Positions 36,432 through 45,792 of a DNA stretch of 64,000 nucleotides are shown here, one piece after another. The position numbers and the translations under genes are program-made. This DNA comes from Chitinophaga sp. MM2321 (GTDB lineage: Bacteria > Bacteroidota > Bacteroidia > Chitinophagales > Chitinophagaceae): contig NZ_OZ035533.1 of NCBI RefSeq assembly GCF_964033635.1, positions 2,852,001-2,916,000 of the forward strand, given 5' to 3'. Below the pieces are notes generated by a model that did not search any database, was not told the DNA's origin, and saw nothing but the letters and a program-made list of their open reading frames with translations. Position 1 is the stretch's first letter, and every line of letters begins with the position of its first letter.

Positions 36432-37514
36432 ATGAGTCAGCCAATTTTATATTTAGACTACACTAAAACCACCGCTGATCTTATTAATGCAGGCATTAAG
36501 AAATCAGATATTTTCTACCCTTTTGCAAGCCCGGATAAAAAGGATTATTTAAATTTTTTTTGGACATGGCAAACTTCTATGAGTTATTATGACCGCCTTT
36601 TAAATGTGCGCCCATGCAGATTTTATTATATAAACAAGACCAGCATGGAAGCAATAGGAGGATTTGACAAAGGATGTTTTATAGTTGGTATCTCAGCAGG
36701 AATGGTATATCAGCTTAAAAAGTTTTTTATCGAAGATAATGAGGATATTTTCATCCGATTCGCTGACGATGCTTTTTCCAACCTTAATGAAATTGGTATT
36801 AATAGTTTGCAGTCATTAATGCGAGATTTTAGCCTTCGCTTCGCTATGGACCATGAATTCGGTCATGTTATACAGCAATCAGACAATCGATCAAGTTGGT
36901 CAATTGAAGAATTTAATGAATTGACAAATTGCGATGAGATATATTCGGAAGAAAGTCACATCAGGGAATTCGATGCTGATATTCGAGGAGCATTTGGGGC
37001 AACCTCAGCCATATTAGGGTATTGGGATAGCACAGAGGAATGTAAAAAAACGGAAGAATACCTACGGATATTAATTACTTCGGGCATAGCTAGCATTGCT
37101 TGCTTTTTCTCCTTGTTGCCAACAGCAGATTTTTATGTAGAGAAATTCAAGCACCCACATCCAGTAATCAGAATTCAATATATTATGACTTATCTACATA
37201 ATATGCTTCGCGATAAGGGTCAGTTACGCTCAATGAACTGGGATAAATTATTCGATGATGTGTGGAAGATAAGTAATCTGTTTTTGAACAGAAAAGCTGA
37301 TATGTCGGTAACAAATTTATACGATGTATTTATAAGTAATCGGCAGGCAATTTCTAACCATATTAAAACCACATTACTAGCAAAGTACAAAAATTATCCA
37401 TACCTGGCACTAAATAAACCTGCAGCCCTAGCTCTTCCTAAAATTGATATGTTGTCTTTGCATCAACTAGAAATGCAGGACTATATGCTTCAGGACTTCC
37501 GAGATGGATTTTGA
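36432..37514 (+). CDS. Putative HExxH metallopeptidase, M48-like (paralogue of 13083-14186)
   Basis: 360 residues, soluble. It shares with the gene at 13083 the start SQPILYLDY, HEFGH (141-145) versus HELAH, REFDADIRGA (178-187) versus KEFDSDFRGS, and KHPHPVIRIQYI (240-251) versus KHPHPLVRVNYI. REFDAD is very close to the REFAAD motif of HtpX-like M48 peptidases, so the zinc ligands would be the two His of HExxH and the Glu of EFDxD. No membrane helices are present, unlike HtpX. Its substrate is unknown. It sits alone between the GC-rich spacer and a helical hypothetical gene, inside the defence-rich island. Confidence 0.62.
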   Translation: MSQPILYLDYTKTTADLINAGIKKSDIFYPFASPDKKDYLNFFWTWQTSMSYYDRLLNVRPCRFYYINKTSMEAIGGFDKGCFIVGISAGMVYQLKKFFIEDNEDIFIRFADDAFSNLNEIGINSLQSLMRDFSLRFAMDHEFGHVIQQSDNRSSWSIEEFNELTNCDEIYSEESHIREFDADIRGAFGATSAILGYWDSTEECKKTEEYLRILITSGIASIACFFSLLPTADFYVEKFKHPHPVIRIQYIMTYLHNMLRDKGQLRSMNWDKLFDDVWKISNLFLNRKADMSVTNLYDVFISNRQAISNHIKTTLLAKYKNYPYLALNKPAALALPKIDMLSLHQLEMQDYMLQDFRDGF

Positions 37515-37766
37515 GATAGTTATGATTTAAGTCTGCAACTTAAACAATCTTAAACCAGCTGGGAAAGACCCACTTCTTGTGTCGGAAGATTTTGGTCTAA
37601 AGAATCTTAATAAACACCTAAGCTTGCACTTTTACAATTATGGAAGACAGGTATGCTAAAAAATCACTTATTGCGCCGATAACATTTGTTCCGCCTGCTC
37701 ATTTTTTGTTGATTATTTAGGTAAAATATTAAGGGCTGAGTTTTATTAAAATGGGGCTTAAAGATT

Positions 37767-37804
37767 AATATTAAACAATGTATAATTATACATTATTTAA
37801 TATT
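37767..37804. repeat. 38-base near-perfect palindrome
   Basis: Two abutting 19-base arms (37767-37785 and 37786-37804) match at 18 of 19 positions with no loop; the centre reads ATGTATAATTATACAT. It lies 82 bases before the gene at 37887. It is suitable as an operator or cruciform site, with no known partner. Confidence 0.75.
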
Positions 37805-37886
37805 TGATGTGCTTTTTGAAAACAATGTGTAAATGCGCAATTAGGTTGCGTAGTAGAGTAGCGATATTTAGGTAGAAAATGAAAAT

Positions 37887-38816
37887 ATGAGTTTTAATTA
37901 CCGTCCAGGAATAGAAGTCGAGCAGAAACCATTTATAGAGTGTTCCAATATGATTGAAATATCAGCGAAGGAGCTGAATTTTGATGAAGCTAGAAAAAAA
38001 CTGAACGAAGTTATATATACGTTGACCAAACTGGTTGATCTTTTCCATAGCAAAAATGTCTTAATGCAAAACTGGATGAAGCCATCTGAAGTATTGTTGC
38101 TTAAGCAATGTTTGCATGCCTCATCAATTAATAAACTTATGATACCAGTACCGCTTTTTAGAGGTGATAACGGTGAGGTGTTGCTGGTACAGGACATAAG
38201 TTCTATTTATGTTTTGTCGCGAGCGCAAATGGAATGTTACCTGACTTTGTTTTATTTTGTTTTATCTCCAACAAATAATGACGAAGGGAACTTCAAACAA
38301 ATGCTGTATGAGTTAAGCGGGCTTTCAAACAGGCAAAGTTATTTTTGTACCATGCCTGAGTCACTTGCCAAAAAACATACTGAGGCAAACGAAATAAATG
38401 TCCTACGGCATAAAATTTCACAAAATGTTTGGTATCAAAATCTTTCTCAGGGAGATAAGAAAAAAGTAGATAAACAATACCCGGCGGCCAGGCTAATCGG
38501 ATGGGAAAGAATAATTGAATTAACTAGATTTAAAGAGAATTATCTGGCTTCAACTTGGAAACTTTACTCCAATTTCGCCCATTCAGAATTCATTGGGGGA
38601 ATTCAGTTTAATGGCTACTTATTGGACAATAAAGATTTACAGGAAGCACTGTATCATACGTTAGAATTCACTATAATGATTCTCTGTGTGACTATAACTG
38701 AAGTACTAAATTTATTCCCTGAGATCGCTAAGGACTATGAACAAACCGTAAGCATGGAAAATAGAACGTATGTGTATTATTGGTCTCTTATCGGATTGAA
38801 AAAAGATTTGCAGTAA
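37887..38816 (+). CDS. Hypothetical helical protein (possibly DUF5677-like)
   Basis: 309 residues, no signal peptide, mainly helical. The segments ISSIYVLSRAQMECYLTLFYF and WKLYSNFAHSEFI recall DUF5677-type proteins (an arginine-containing helix, then a histidine-containing helix), but this is a weak match by eye. A 38-base palindrome precedes it. It is in the same orientation as the following HNH and SIR2 genes, but a 246-base gap and another gene separate them. The function is unknown; a part in the local defence cluster is only a possibility. Confidence 0.5.
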   Translation: MSFNYRPGIEVEQKPFIECSNMIEISAKELNFDEARKKLNEVIYTLTKLVDLFHSKNVLMQNWMKPSEVLLLKQCLHASSINKLMIPVPLFRGDNGEVLLVQDISSIYVLSRAQMECYLTLFYFVLSPTNNDEGNFKQMLYELSGLSNRQSYFCTMPESLAKKHTEANEINVLRHKISQNVWYQNLSQGDKKKVDKQYPAARLIGWERIIELTRFKENYLASTWKLYSNFAHSEFIGGIQFNGYLLDNKDLQEALYHTLEFTIMILCVTITEVLNLFPEIAKDYEQTVSMENRTYVYYWSLIGLKKDLQ

Positions 38817-39062
38817 ATTTCATAAGCAGCATACAAATTTTAAATTATATATTAATGACCTGGCCGACAGTAAATACTTTATTACGCAGACAACTCACAC
38901 TGCCTTTAGTAATAGCTGACGGGGATTGGAGTTTAGCGAATTTGGACTTTCCAAGTTTCGAGACTCGCCATAGATAATACTTTTATGTGGCCACCGCTCA
39001 TTTTCTATATTATAGATAAAAAGATGGTTTTTTATCTTTAGGTTATAGAACAACGATAAAGT

Positions 39063-39452
39063 ATGAAAACAGCAAAACAAAGGCACGCAGCACGGGACGC
39101 CCAGTTGTGTGAACAGTACCGCAAAGCCAACTGGGACGGTTGCGAGGCAAATAATTATTTCGCCCGGTCTTACCGACCCGACGTGGAGTCAAGTTATATG
39201 AACAAGCCGAAGCATGAAGCTTTTGAGCGTTTGAAGGAAGTGGACATAGCCCGGAATGAATTGTTTTTGGAAATTGCTCCTCTATCTTTTGAAAAGGAGA
39301 AAATCGTCTCCTATCTGAGCCATCTAGTGCCCGAAAAGGTTTTTGTGCAAGAGAACATTATTCGTAAAGAAGAGTATGTCAATGCGTACATTACAGCTGC
39401 TAAAGAAATTTTGGAGAATATCCAAAAGCAGCATTATGATTTTCAAAAATAA
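39063..39452 (+). CDS. Hypothetical charged helical protein
   Basis: 129 residues, rich in K/E/R. The N-terminus KTAKQRHAARDAQLCEQYR is basic and the rest is predicted to be coiled or helical (EAFERLKEVDIARNELFLEI, YVNAYITAAKEILENIQK). No family is recognised. It lies 110 bases before the HNH nuclease gene and could be a small partner of the HNH-SIR2 pair, though the gap allows independent transcription. A T-rich hairpin (about 39014-39036) precedes it. Confidence 0.5.
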   Translation: MKTAKQRHAARDAQLCEQYRKANWDGCEANNYFARSYRPDVESSYMNKPKHEAFERLKEVDIARNELFLEIAPLSFEKEKIVSYLSHLVPEKVFVQENIIRKEEYVNAYITAAKEILENIQKQHYDFQK

Positions 39453-39562
39453 CGGACAGGAAACACGAGATAATGGAGCTTTTTAAATACAGGTCTTTAT
39501 CCCGCTCCCTACTAGTCTAGAAATGTTATTTTGATTCCCATAGCATACAAACATCAATAAAG

Positions 39563-40885
39563 ATGGAATTAAAACCTCAACCAAACAACTACATAACAAT
39601 TTCATTGATATCGCTTAAAGAGAGTTGCTATATCAAATCTACCGGAAGTGGTCACCTGTTAGGCCAGCTATTAAAATTATTTAAGCATTCAACTAACATA
39701 AATGGATTCACCTATTTGATTGAGCCGGTACAACAATATACATCAGAATTGAAGGTACAAATTCATGAGTTCATCGACAAATACTCATCTGAATTCCCAG
39801 CATTGAATGGATTCAGGACTTTTCTGAAGCCATTACCCGAAAATTATTATTTTCTTATTGTAAAAGGCAAGATTACTGATACTGCGTTAATCATGAAACA
39901 CTTCGCATTCTTAACAAGATATCATAATGAGCGAGGGATGCAGCAAGAAATTCATGAGAAAACCTTTGACTGGGGAACCACCTTCGAACATTACAATATG
40001 CATAGTTATGGGCACCAGCGGAGAAATATTGGTGGAAGTATTGAAAAAAAAAGTCGTGTTTGCAGGTTTTGCGACACAATTAACAGCCAGACCAATAAAT
40101 TCGGTTCTGTTGTGACTTTTAGAAATAAGTCCCACGCTTTTTCAGAAGCACTGGGTAATAAAACTGTTGTCTGCCTTGACGAGTGTGATGCCTGTAACGA
40201 TCGATTCAGTCGCAACATTGAGCTTTCTTTGATAAATTATGTTACTGTCTTTAGAAGCCTTTATGGGTTAAAAGGCAAAAATGGTGTTAAAAAGCTGGTC
40301 GGTGAAAACTTTGTCTTAGATCCTAACAAAGGACTTGACATCCAATATGATGGAATAATAGACTCTGAAACTAATATTGACCATATCAAAACTGATTTGA
40401 ACTTAAAAGAAACCATCATTCCACAGGATATTTACAGATGTTTGGTAAAATTTGTACTGAGCCTGATTGATGAAAAGTACATGTCTTTATTTTCGAAGAC
40501 GATTGATTGGGTAAACGGGACGTTTGATGCAGATGCATTACCGAAGATATCATTCCTGCAGACAGACTCCTTCTATTCCGAGCAATCTATGATTTGTTAT
40601 TTCCAACGCAAAGGCGATCAAACGTCGCCTTATATGATTGGCGAATTTCATTACGCCGATATGGTGTTTATATTCTTAATACCTTTCTGTGATAATGATA
40701 ATCAGAACTATACTTCTGAAACCGAATATCAAGCTTACTGGAAAGAATTCAATTCAGTTAGATTATTCCATGATTGGTCAGATAAAGACTTTAGCTCGAT
40801 GAAGTCGATTAATATGACGATCAATCTGAATATCAATGGTATAAATATTGATGACAATACATTCATATCTTATCAAGAAGAATAG
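39563..40885 (+). CDS. HNH endonuclease-like protein (HNH_5 type), candidate defence nuclease
   Basis: 440 residues. The central zinc-bound HNH module has CRFC at 167-170, then NKSHAFSEALGNK with H191, then CDACND with C208, C211 and N212. This is the CxxC..H..LGN..CxxCN layout of HNH_5 nucleases, and all key residues are present. The N-terminal 160 residues and C-terminal 220 residues are unassigned and presumably give target recognition. A SIR2-like gene follows after 54 bases on the same strand, indicating one operon. HNH and SIR2 modules are both common effectors in anti-phage systems; this particular pair is not one I can name. Confidence 0.78.
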   Translation: MELKPQPNNYITISLISLKESCYIKSTGSGHLLGQLLKLFKHSTNINGFTYLIEPVQQYTSELKVQIHEFIDKYSSEFPALNGFRTFLKPLPENYYFLIVKGKITDTALIMKHFAFLTRYHNERGMQQEIHEKTFDWGTTFEHYNMHSYGHQRRNIGGSIEKKSRVCRFCDTINSQTNKFGSVVTFRNKSHAFSEALGNKTVVCLDECDACNDRFSRNIELSLINYVTVFRSLYGLKGKNGVKKLVGENFVLDPNKGLDIQYDGIIDSETNIDHIKTDLNLKETIIPQDIYRCLVKFVLSLIDEKYMSLFSKTIDWVNGTFDADALPKISFLQTDSFYSEQSMICYFQRKGDQTSPYMIGEFHYADMVFIFLIPFCDNDNQNYTSETEYQAYWKEFNSVRLFHDWSDKDFSSMKSINMTINLNINGINIDDNTFISYQEE

Positions 40886-40939
40886 CAAAGCAAATAATTA
40901 GCAAATGAAAAAATCCTTTATACCCACGAACTTCCCCCA

Positions 40940-42265
40940 ATGACTAAAAAGAGAAATGTTGTCTTATTTGGTGCAGGAGCTGTAATTGATTGGGGAGGCC
41001 CTAAAACCCCCGATCTCACTGATTTTGTTAGAAACTGTGGTTTTTACACTAGGGATGGTAAAACTCGAATTACTGAGTTCATATATAATAAGCTTATTAA
41101 TGCCCCTGGCTATGATAAAAATGATATAAATTTTGAGACAATCATTAATGTGATTGAGGAACTAATCGTTTACTATGCAAATCACGGTCAACGAAAAAAG
41201 GTACCAGCATTGATGAAACCATTCTTTAGCCCTAATTTTGAGCAAGAAATCTTAAATTTTTCAGTTATTGGAGGTGAAATAAAGCAACTCTATAAGCTTC
41301 ACATACCTGGGAAAGATGATGAGTGGGCATTAATGAATCACGGCCAAGAAACACCAGAGCAATTCTTTTTACAACAGCTTCTTGCCCATCTACTTACTGG
41401 CATTACTATTGAGATAGATCATTATGCTTACCATACTGCTAGCAAATCCAATGTAATTACAGAATCGAATAAGGAGATTAACGAACTTTTCCAAGATTGG
41501 ATTCACCTTGTCAATGGAAATGATACATTAAGGATGTACACACTAAACTATGACAGGAACTTTAAAATATTACTTGCAAGATCAAAATACCAATATGAAA
41601 TTTTTGAAGGCTTTGATTGTGGTGATGTAGTTGGATACACTGATCAATTGAAACCGCAAGCCCGTCGCATCCTCGCAGATCAAGATTCTAACACACATTA
41701 TAACCTGCACGGAAGTGTATTTTGGCGCGTTAGGGCACTTAATCAATACCAATTAGAGCTGCCTGAATTCTATCTAGCCTGTGGTGCTTACTTAGAGCAG
41801 AATACAAACGAATTCCCAACCTTTCAAAGTGAAAAAGGGAAGACAGTTTTTTTGACAAACCTGATCACCGGCTATCAGAAAACCCAAAGAGCGATATTCT
41901 CACCTTTCAGGCAGATGCAGGCGGCATTCGACAGAGATTGCATATTCTGCGACAAACTGATTATTATTGGTTATTCTTTTAGTGACGAGCATATAAATTC
42001 TAGCATAAGAACAGCATTACAGGAAAATAAGAATTTACACATCGAAATAATAGATCCTTCCTTTAAAAAGAATGAGTTTGATTTAATGGTTATGCTGAAG
42101 ATTTTTGCAGCCTCAGATAGAATGTACTCAGACTTCCCTAAAAACCTATCAGAAAATGTACATAGTTTTCTTAGCGGGAGTGTGACAGTACATGCAAAAA
42201 CTTTTCGGAATTATATGGAGGATACCTTAAAAAAAGCTTCCCGATCTAATTTCAACCAGCATTAA
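40940..42265 (+). CDS. SIR2-like domain protein, candidate NAD-degrading defence effector
   Basis: 441 residues. VVLFGAGAVIDWGGPKTPDL (7-26) is the nucleotide-binding start of SIR2_2 proteins. TLNYD (201-205) corresponds to the TxNYD motif, LHG (256-258) carries the probable catalytic histidine, and IIIGYSFSDEHIN (341-353) is the conserved C-terminal strand motif. Such proteins in Thoeris, DSR and related systems destroy NAD on phage infection. It lacks extra domains, so sensing may be done by the HNH partner 54 bases upstream. Transcription probably ends before the convergent genes that start at 42430. Confidence 0.82.
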   Translation: MTKKRNVVLFGAGAVIDWGGPKTPDLTDFVRNCGFYTRDGKTRITEFIYNKLINAPGYDKNDINFETIINVIEELIVYYANHGQRKKVPALMKPFFSPNFEQEILNFSVIGGEIKQLYKLHIPGKDDEWALMNHGQETPEQFFLQQLLAHLLTGITIEIDHYAYHTASKSNVITESNKEINELFQDWIHLVNGNDTLRMYTLNYDRNFKILLARSKYQYEIFEGFDCGDVVGYTDQLKPQARRILADQDSNTHYNLHGSVFWRVRALNQYQLELPEFYLACGAYLEQNTNEFPTFQSEKGKTVFLTNLITGYQKTQRAIFSPFRQMQAAFDRDCIFCDKLIIIGYSFSDEHINSSIRTALQENKNLHIEIIDPSFKKNEFDLMVMLKIFAASDRMYSDFPKNLSENVHSFLSGSVTVHAKTFRNYMEDTLKKASRSNFNQH

Positions 42266-42429
42266 AATTGATTACAAGGGGAGAAAATAAGAGGAAATTA
42301 GGAAACAAGAGTCAAAGCATCCGATCTCTCATTTTAAGAATTGAAATAACAAGGTAACCAACCTTCCATTAGCTGCTTGCAACTTGGGAAACAGCGTACG
42401 CTTACATACAACCCACTTTAAACACTTTT

Positions 42430-43113
42430 CTACCGCCGTTTATCCTTTGTACCAGCGTCAAAAGCTATGAGGTTAAACATCGCCCTCATGCGGCTGCGCA
42501 ATCGGTTACCGTATAAATCCTCCAACTCCTGACTAACAAGATTCGTGGTCACATGCGTGAGCATTTTATGAGAAATAAGCAAATCATATCGTGACAACAG
42601 TATCTCCGCCATGACGTTGCAATCGTTACCCCAGAACTTAATCGTGGTTTCCAACCCCAGGTCATCAAAGCAATGGATACGAGGGATACTGGTGTATGGA
42701 TAGAAAGCATTCTTACTATACTTTGCTATCACATCATACCCCATTTTTCCAAATTCAAAGCTGATATCCCGGCACGAGATAATGGCCGGCTTAAATGCTT
42801 CCTGGCTAAGGTTGCGTATGATACTGATCAGCGAGGTTTTACCGCATCCTATTTTACCGGTAAGTAAAATCCCCTTGTTGAGGTCAATCCCTTCATCCAG
42901 GGCTACCCGTTCATCACGGAGGAAGTAGGTCAATAGCTTTAATACAATGGGTCTGTCAATATCTTCAATTTCGAAGTGAGGGCCATAAATAGCCTTCCCT
43001 CGCGCTGTTACATGCATCACCAGGTCGTAATAATCATAGCGGGTCTGAGTAGCTTTTGTTTTCGTTGACATGAAGCCTTCCTGGCCTGGCTGTAGATTTG
43101 GTGTATTTGTCAT
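42430..43113 (-). CDS. DnaC/IstB-like AAA+ ATPase (helicase-loader type)
   Basis: 227 residues. Walker A is GILLTGKIGCGKTS (about 84-97), Walker B is HCFDDLGLE, and a sensor region THVTTNLVSQELEDLYGNRLRSRM follows, as in DnaC-type loaders of phages and integrative elements. ATG at 43113 is used; a second ATG at 43071 would reduce the overlap with the upstream gene from 80 to 38 bases. It is the last of three overlapping leftward genes (HTH protein, replication protein, ATPase), which look like a replication module of a mobile element. Confidence 0.82.
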   Translation of the reverse strand: MTNTPNLQPGQEGFMSTKTKATQTRYDYYDLVMHVTARGKAIYGPHFEIEDIDRPIVLKLLTYFLRDERVALDEGIDLNKGILLTGKIGCGKTSLISIIRNLSQEAFKPAIISCRDISFEFGKMGYDVIAKYSKNAFYPYTSIPRIHCFDDLGLETTIKFWGNDCNVMAEILLSRYDLLISHKMLTHVTTNLVSQELEDLYGNRLRSRMRAMFNLIAFDAGTKDKRR

Positions 43114-43933
43114 TGTTTTCAGTTTTTCGAGGATGAATATTCAGTATCCATTTGTGGGCGGCGGCCTGCCAATCGGTGATCAGCGTTTTGCCACCCTGCC
43201 GCCAGCCGTTGGCCTGGTAGTGATGGAAAAACTTACCTGCTTCCATCTCCGGGTAGACGTGGGCGTTAAAAAGTTCCTGCACCTGGGATAAGGTGGGGAG
43301 CATCCGGGCGGCGCCGGGTGCATTTTCCGCGCCGGGTGTGCCCGGATCGAACGGAGGATTTTCAGTTTCATTTTTATAAATTTTTTTTGAGGGCGGGAGC
43401 CTGTTTTCTCCCCCTCGTTTATTATTGTTTATATGTTTATTAAAGTGGCCCACTTTTGGGCCTGCACGTGGCCCGGAATTGGTCCTTGTATCAGGCCCAT
43501 TATTGAGCCGCTGATGTGGCCCTGTTTTGCACGGGTCCGGTGGCTCGCTTTTGGGTCGCATAGTGCCGGCTTTCGGGTCCTGAAAAAGAACTAACTGTTC
43601 GGGATCAGGGTCCGCTATAAAATCGGCCAGGGGAATGATGGACACATAGCTGGTCGCATAAGCCTGCTTCGCTTGTGCATAGATGATATAGCGGCAATCA
43701 TCCAGGTGCTTCAGACAACGTACATAGGTACTCCGTGAGCCAATACAGGAAAGGCGCATCACTTCTTCGCGCAGGATGGGAAAGGGATGCTGGAAACGGT
43801 GATAGTTCCATACCTGAAACAAGGCCAGGTACAGGCTTACATGGTTTGCATGTAAGCGATCCTCTCCCCTCACCTGTGCGAAGAAGGCATTTAAATGCCG
43901 GATGTAGTTGATTTGTGTAGGTGATGCCGCCAT
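43034..43933 (-). CDS. Replication-initiation-like protein with winged-helix N-terminus
   Basis: 299 residues. The N-terminal 100 (NYIRHLNAFFAQV, LYLALFQVWNYHRF, then REEVMRLSCIGSRSTYVRCLKHL) read as a winged-helix DNA-binding domain. A low-complexity Pro/Asn/Gly-rich linker follows. The C-terminal motif FFHHYQANGWRQGGK..DWQAAAHKWI matches the DnaD-like ending of phage replication proteins. It overlaps the ATPase gene at its 3' end and shares one base with the upstream HTH gene. It probably recognises an origin and recruits the ATPase. Confidence 0.68.
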   Translation of the reverse strand: MAASPTQINYIRHLNAFFAQVRGEDRLHANHVSLYLALFQVWNYHRFQHPFPILREEVMRLSCIGSRSTYVRCLKHLDDCRYIIYAQAKQAYATSYVSIIPLADFIADPDPEQLVLFQDPKAGTMRPKSEPPDPCKTGPHQRLNNGPDTRTNSGPRAGPKVGHFNKHINNNKRGGENRLPPSKKIYKNETENPPFDPGTPGAENAPGAARMLPTLSQVQELFNAHVYPEMEAGKFFHHYQANGWRQGGKTLITDWQAAAHKWILNIHPRKTENNDKYTKSTARPGRLHVNENKSYSDPL

Positions 43934-44211
43934 CAGGAACCTTTGATATTTTTCCTGGAGCCTTCCATCAGTTTGATGATGTCATCGTAATCGTAAAATA
44001 GGATCCCGCCAATCCTGGTGTAGGAAAGGGTACCGTTAACACGCATATGCTGTAGGGTACCTGTGGAAATGCCCAGCAAATCCCGGACTTCAAAAGACCT
44101 AAGCCATTTGCGAGGCTGTGTGGACGCGGATTTTAGAATGTTACGGAATTCAAAGAATAGTTCCGTTTTAAAAGTTGCGAGATCATCCCGCGTAAGCATT
44201 TCTGCTGCCAT
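43933..44211 (-). CDS. Excisionase-type helix-turn-helix protein
   Basis: The frame is open to 44301, but ATG at 44211 (MAAEMLTRDDLATFK) gives a normal 92-residue protein; the upstream extension is hydrophobic and unlikely. RKWLRSFEVRDLLGISTGTLQHMR, then LSYTRIGGILFYDYDDI, is the MerR-like HTH_17 domain found in excisionases and many Bacteroidota mobile-element regulators. It overlaps the next gene by one base, so the three-gene module 42430-44211 is one operon. Confidence 0.85.
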   Translation of the reverse strand: MAAEMLTRDDLATFKTELFFEFRNILKSASTQPRKWLRSFEVRDLLGISTGTLQHMRVNGTLSYTRIGGILFYDYDDIIKLMEGSRKNIKGS

Positions 44212-44370
44212 AAGATTTAGGTTTGTTTGGTATGGCAGCAAAAGAAGGGTTATTATCAATACAAGAACAGTCACAGGGGTGACAGTACCCCCTGTAACCA
44301 TTTGATAATTAATATATTAATTTTATATAGTTCTTTTTATAATAAGAATTATGTTATCGTTTCGGGAACT

Positions 44371-45651
44371 TTAGAATTGCCGGAGGAAAAAATCCAACAC
44401 AAAATATACAGCTACGTTTACCCCTTTAAGTGAGTAATTAACCAGGTCCATAAAAATTCCTCTTACGGCTTTCGATACGTTCGCATCCTCTTTATAAAAA
44501 TTAGTGCGCAGGCTCCCGGAAGAAACATTATCCTGCTTAACTGTTGTAAAAAACTGGGAAAAGAAATCCAGTAATTCTGTTTTATTCCTGTTGAGAAAAA
44601 CACCATTGCCCAGCAGCAGTTTTATGATGTAACCCAGCTGCGCTACAGAGAGAACAGTAATAACTTTAAAGTCTTTCCAGCGACTTAATTCATCAGGAGA
44701 ATGGCCCGGAGCTGATAAATGCGTTTTTCTATGCAGATATGAAATCTCCTCGTTCAACCAGGCTTTCAACTGATTTTGAAGGGTAGGATGAAGTTTATTG
44801 AAAATAAATCCCGGCTTAATGTTGGTCTGATTAATTTTCTTTTGCAGGAAAATCAGGTGATCCAACTTTTCACGTATGGTAGGTAATTCCGTTATTTCCA
44901 TCGTGATGGAATCGGTACAATATCTTAAATAGTGCACGTTATTAAAATTGAGATATAGCAACAAGTCTTTAAGCTTTTCAGCAAGATCCGGACCACCGTT
45001 ATTATTTATCAATAATGCGGATAACTCTTTCTGTAATCTTCTTAAATAGAAGAGCTGGCGATAAGTAATAAGGCTGTCATTATTTTCGGCGGAGGGGAAA
45101 TCAAGGAACGACTGCAATACAATGGATGATAACTGTTCATCGATTTGCGCCGCTGTAAAGCCGTCTGATATGATCTTCATCTCATTTACAAATCCGTTTC
45201 GAGCAGAAAGCCAGTGAGTGATCGGGATTTTATAGCTAAGGTTCAGATAGCGTGAAAATTCGCGTTCCAGGAAAGATAGCAATTCAGCAAGATTAGCGTA
45301 AATAATTTTGTAAAAATTGTTCCATGTAAGGTCAGCGGTCAGCTCATTGATCGTGGCAATTTCAGCCGGTGAAAGAAGACCGGTTATCTGGTCCATAAGT
45401 ACAACGAGTTGATATTGGTGCATCTGGATATGCCATTCTACCTGCTTATCATTGCCCATACCATATACGTCCCTTCCGAAGCATTGTAACATTTTGTCTT
45501 TCTCACGAATCGCTTGGGCCGTTGTGGAAGAGAAAAGATTTTTATCCGGCGGCCCCAATGTGATGGCATGTTGTTTAAGTTCAACACGGATAAGCCTTTC
45601 AAAAAACGACAACTGATAATGTTGATCCATATGATAGGTTTTGGTGATCAT
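44371..45651 (-). CDS. Conserved mobile-element-associated hypothetical protein (RteC-like at C-terminus)
   Basis: 426 residues, helical, no signal peptide. The last 120 residues contain KVITVLSVAQLGYIIKLLL, ELLDFFSQFF..VKQDNVSSGSLRTNFY and AVRGIFMDLVNYS. I associate this pattern with RteC-like regulators and related proteins in Bacteroidota conjugative or integrative elements. It is divergent in role from the excisionase-type gene only by 160 bases and lies on the same strand upstream. Probably a regulator of the element; no enzymatic motif seen. Confidence 0.6.
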   Translation of the reverse strand: MITKTYHMDQHYQLSFFERLIRVELKQHAITLGPPDKNLFSSTTAQAIREKDKMLQCFGRDVYGMGNDKQVEWHIQMHQYQLVVLMDQITGLLSPAEIATINELTADLTWNNFYKIIYANLAELLSFLEREFSRYLNLSYKIPITHWLSARNGFVNEMKIISDGFTAAQIDEQLSSIVLQSFLDFPSAENNDSLITYRQLFYLRRLQKELSALLINNNGGPDLAEKLKDLLLYLNFNNVHYLRYCTDSITMEITELPTIREKLDHLIFLQKKINQTNIKPGFIFNKLHPTLQNQLKAWLNEEISYLHRKTHLSAPGHSPDELSRWKDFKVITVLSVAQLGYIIKLLLGNGVFLNRNKTELLDFFSQFFTTVKQDNVSSGSLRTNFYKEDANVSKAVRGIFMDLVNYSLKGVNVAVYFVLDFFLRQF

Positions 45652-45792
45652 GGTTAGTAACGGGCAATTTGCCCCAATGGCTTAATTACAGATGCGCCAT
45701 GTATTCAGACTTTGGTTTTTCATGAATAAGTAATACGGGGCAATATTAAGATTTAGCGCATATCAATTTGTTAACCAAATCTAAACGCATTC

